A DNA stretch of 64,000 bases, taken from Coprinus comatus. Taxonomy: Eukaryota > Basidiomycota > Agaricomycetes > Agaricales > Agaricaceae. Made by a program: the position numbers and the translations under genes. Where the stretch lies: NCBI GenBank assembly GCA_034638255.1, contig JAWPGT010000020.1, forward strand, positions 1 through 64,000, given 5' to 3'. This document shows positions 60,257-64,000 of this stretch, piece by piece (within the stretch, counting starts at the first letter, position 1; the number at the start of each line of letters is the position of its first letter). The notes below the pieces were generated by a model. It ran no database searches. It saw only the letters and a list, made by a program, of their open reading frames with translations, and was not told the origin of the DNA.

Positions 60257-63200
60257 TCAAACACGTTCATTAGCCCGAGGTTGTGCTTTGCGTCTTTTCG
60301 GTCTTCCTCTCACGGGCTTGTCATTCACCTAATAATTGATGATTAGCACCGGTATTGAGCTAATATACCCTTATAAAGTACTTGTTGCTGTTGCTCTTCT
60401 TGATTGTCCTTTCGGGATGCAATAAGTCGCTGTCAATAATTAATAAACCACTGGCTTCGGAAAAAAAGTTAGATTGATAGAAATCCTACCACGCGTTTCT
60501 TGGGTGCTTCCACACGATCCTCGCTAGATCTTTTCGATGACATCTCTTTCTTTGTAGTAACATAATCATCATCAGACGCCCCATTGGCCAGTTCCATGAA
60601 CGAATGAATGGCCTTGTGACTCCTTGTCGAATCAAGTCGTTTGGGTGATTGAGGTGGAGTAGAAAGTTCTGAAGGCATCTGTGAAGACAGGGGTAACAAG
60701 CTGTCAAGCTCATTTGATATGTTCTGTGCGAGAATGAGTTCTCTGCTTAGACATGTAAGTGTGCCTTACTGTATCTTCACCAGTTACAGTAATGAAGGGG
60801 GAGATGTTGAGATCAAGAATCGATTGGTCCGGTCCCAATTCCGCGGGTTTGAATGCACTGACAATGGACGACTCCAATTCCTCAATGCGATTTTGTAATG
60901 ATGTGATTACAACGTCTCTCTACCCAATAAAACGATTCGTCAATAGGATTCACCCTCATTGGAGTGGAAAGATAAAAATACCCGCTTAATCTCGTTCTCT
61001 TTGGTTATCGCTTCCTCTTCATGCAAATTTCGGATATTCTGCATAAGCTTTTGAACAAAGTCTTTCTCGATATCGGACTAGAGTTAATGGAGAATAAGCT
61101 GACACAACCTGATACATTGTAAAACTCACCAATTCTCCCACGTTATAGCGAGCCAGTAACGTATTCTCTCGCACTCTGTATTGTTCCTTTTCCCGAATCA
61201 AGGTGTCAATCCTTTGCGTCAGGCTTGCTATGGCATCTTGTTCAAAAGATCTTTCCCCATCTTCCTGCTCTTTACGAAGCGTAACTTCTGTTTGGATTTC
61301 ACTCTCCAGTCGGGAAATCGTAGCCTGTAGTTGTTCTCGTTCCCCTTGCAACTCCGTTATACATTTCTCTGACAACTCCTTTTGTCGTCCGTACTCTTGA
61401 ATAAGTTTGCGATATTCGTCCGTTTTGGACCCCAGCTGCTCTTTTAAGTCTTTCATTGTTGCGTTGGAACGAGCTTCATTTTCATTTATTTGACGTCTTA
61501 ATTCAGAAACATTAGAAGTCAATGCCATCTTCTGTTCCTGAACCAACGCAGTTTCGGTGCGCAACGAGCTAAGAGAGGTGTCGTTATTCGCCTGTACAGA
61601 GTCGGGTCAATTCAGTAACTAAAATATGTAAGAATAGTAACCTACACTGATGTTCAGAAGTCTCTCCTGCATATCTCCGAGTTCCTCTTTAACAAGGCGT
61701 AAGGTACCTGATTGAGCATCGTATCGTTCTTGAAGACTCTGATCAATGAATGAGTGCTGACAACGGTAGCATCAACCTCTCATACGTACCGCGATTTTAG
61801 AATCGACTTGTCGTATTCTATTATATAAATGGTACTACCAATGATCATCTGACCATAACAATGTAATAAAACTCACATTTGATCTCGCTGCTCAACCTCC
61901 CTAGTCAAATGAGAAATGCGGCCTTCACATATATCCAATTTTCCAATCGCCATTGCTTCACGTATACCAGCCTCCCTCAGTTCGTGCTGTAAACGTCCGT
62001 TCAAGCCTTGTTCTTGTGAGATTCTATGAAACAATGAGCACAATCGTCTAGCTCAAATTCCAAAAAAGAGAATTTACGCTGCTCGAAGTTGTTCCTTGAC
62101 GGTTTCATCAGCTTCATGAAGAGTATTAAGTGCTACAATTTCCTGGTTGCGTTTTTGAAGAGTTTCCTGGAATGTACTGAGACTCTTCTCATGTCTAAAA
62201 TGAAATTTCTATGATCAGTTTTAAATAAACAAATTTAAATGGTGGTTTGAATCACAAATCCCGGATATTTTTTTCCTGAAAGTGAGCTTCATCTCTTGCA
62301 TTGCTTAAACTTGTCTCCAACCTTTATTTAGACGTCGTGAGCAATGATCCCCTACAAATATACATCAAATACAAACTCTTTAAAAGTTATTTTTAGCGTT
62401 GATAACCTTGTCATTTGTTATCAGCGTTCTATGCGGGGTTTTGGTAAACAAACAATTACTCAGCGATTAACTCCTTCCGTGACTCGACCGTATCTTGATA
62501 TTGTTTTCTAAGTACAAGTAACTCTTTCTCCGTAGACATCAAAGTGTCTCTGTAGTCCTCTACTTGTGACTGTAACCTGAAATATCTTCGGTAATTCTTT
62601 TTTACGGAGTCAAGCAATGACGTACTTTGTTCGTACAGATGTTTCTTCACTCAAACGTTTTTCCAAACCCGCGTTTTCGCTTCGTAACTGGACGCTACTA
62701 GGAGTTTACTGTAAACAGTATATATACAAATATTACAACAAGAAACTCACTCTTCCCGAACGATTCTCAATTTCGTTAACTCCACTTCTTGCTCTTCGTT
62801 ATGTATTGTAACATGCTTCAGCCTAGCCTCGCGTGCATTCATGTCAGTCGACATGTTAAAGAGCAACTCAGGAGACAGACTTGGCTTCCAACTCAGCAAC
62901 GCGGGCGAGTGCACCAAAAGTCTCTGATTCGCGCAAGGCAAGGGCCTTCGCTACGTTTTCGACCTTGCTTTCTATGTATTCATTGTTAGGGCCAAAAGAA
63001 TCAATAGAATCAATACATTGAAGCGAAGTTCTACCTGATGTCACGAGTGACTCTTGTAATCTTGTATTACCGGAGATGATTTCCATTGTGCGATTCCAAA
63101 CATTGCACTTCTCTCGTTCGAGTTCTTGTACTTTATTTGTAGCATCCGCCAATTGGGTTGAAGTATTATGCAGTTTGTCTCGCAGAAGATCATTCACTCG

Positions 63201-63962
63201 TTGAGCTGGTTGATCTAATTTACCTATAATGATTCAGAGATGGTAGGAACTGTACGTACTACCAGCTAGTTCTTCCTTGAGTTCTACCACTGTGCTTTTA
63301 GCAACGGAAAGAAGCTCTCTTATGCCACCACTATCAAGAATTGTCGTGATTTCTGAGAGAAGTTAGAAAAGGACAGCGTCAATTACAGTTTCTGAACGTA
63401 CGCATTTGTAATTCATCAGCATTCGCTCTCCAGTCCTTGATGGTTTGGGAAGCCAAATCAACCTTTTCCCATTGCACCTGATGAGACCTACGTAGATCAA
63501 TCAAGTCATCTTGACAAGAACGGAAACTATTCATAATCAGTAATAGATAAAGAGGACACATAATCACAATGCTCACTCGGAAATCGTCTTTGCCATTTGT
63601 TTGCAAATCTTCGAATTATTTGACTCCAAATTCTCTTTTTTCCCGACTTCATCCTTATATGCGACCTTCAACTCTTCCAACTGATTGGTTGTACGTTCCA
63701 ATCTACCCCTAAGCTCACCAATCTCTTTATCTTTACTTTTCAACGCATCATTCGCTCCAGATAATTGCTCTGCCTTTGTATCAAGTGCTACTTCATTTCG
63801 TAGTAATCGTATTTCCAGGGTTTGGATCTTTTTCATAGCTTCATCCAATTTAATCTTCATTTTCTGCATTTCGTCAAGAGTTTTCGCGTGGTCCTTTACC
63901 ATGTTATTACGAGCAGTCTTAAGTGAGATGATTTGACATCGAAGGCTCTCTACTTGTCTAGT
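60257..63962 (-). CDS. Long coiled-coil protein with C-terminal AT-hook-like motif, 5' end off the window
   Basis: Many small exons on the minus strand. The first visible one begins at about 63962 after an acceptor, so the N-terminus lies to the right. Almost every exon is heptad-rich and charged, for example KMKIKLDEAMKKIQTLEIRL, LERTTNQLEELKVAYKDEVG, RRQINENEARSNATM and LQATISRLESEIQTEVTLR, which gives a coiled coil of several hundred residues. The C-terminal part is disordered with TPPQSPKRLDS and KKEMSSKRSSED, then after two introns ends in VNDKPVRGRPKRRKAQPR. The RGRPKRR core is AT-hook-like. A structural chromosome or spindle-pole protein is possible; the family is not identified. Confidence 0.75.
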
Positions 63963-64000
63963 CTATAACTGAGGTGACTATATGCGCTCCAAAATGTTAC

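Overview
This window is the end of a fungal chromosome. It opens with a C-rich telomere tract (units CCCCCTAA and CCCCCCTAA, G-strand TTAGGGGG). The genes have many short GT-AG introns (mostly 40-70 bases), small exons, a Zn2Cys6 regulator, GMC oxidoreductases and small secreted proteins, which points to a basidiomycete. The five-G telomere unit recalls the unit reported for Cryptococcus, so Tremellomycetes are a reasonable guess, but the window alone does not settle the class.

Positions 1-3,200 are a telomeric retroelement zone. The telomere runs straight into a 5'-truncated reverse transcriptase ORF of Penelope-like type, without a GIY-YIG endonuclease, reading toward the centromere as expected for Coprina/Athena-type telomere-attached elements. 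Telomere-like patches lie at 1993 and 2498, and between them I can fold a complete hammerhead ribozyme (2384-2464). A minisatellite built on TGTGTTTCCT follows and changes orientation near 3030. A frameshifted coding remnant lies at 3120-3600, and 3.9-7.7 kb holds no gene I can support.

From 7.7 kb gene content rises. A minus-strand protein with four CxxC...W..H...C modules is divergent, with 158 bases between start codons, from a ten-exon Zn2Cys6 transcription factor (9503-12880). After a second gene-poor stretch (12.9-18.4 kb) come an orphan Cys-rich gene (18.4 kb, +), a Ser/Gly-rich nuclear-type protein (22.9-24.3 kb, -), a small unknown gene (26.1 kb), a polyglutamine membrane protein (27.4 kb), the orphan paralogue (29.6-30.5 kb, -), a low-complexity gene that seems frameshifted (31.6-32.4 kb, -), a seven-pass membrane protein (33-34.1 kb, -) and a second gene with the CxxC...W..H...C module (35.6-37 kb, +).

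The right half holds a mucin-like single-pass membrane protein (37.3-39 kb), a protoglobin with a C-terminal membrane anchor (39.7-40.6 kb), an F-box protein (41.2-43.3 kb), a probable mitochondrial small protein, two small secreted proteins, the intact paralogue of the low-complexity gene (46.9 kb), and a co-oriented trio of secreted enzymes: two GMC oxidoreductases with GPI-like tails and an S28 serine peptidase. It ends with a Zn-cluster-less protein that carries a tail motif like that of the 9.5 kb transcription factor, and the 3' part of a long coiled-coil protein with a C-terminal AT-hook-like motif that runs off the window.

Three families (Cys-module genes, the GIPRSPQ orphans and the MTEYDFSP genes) each occur once on each strand. 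Gene models were spliced by eye; where exon phases were checked this is stated.
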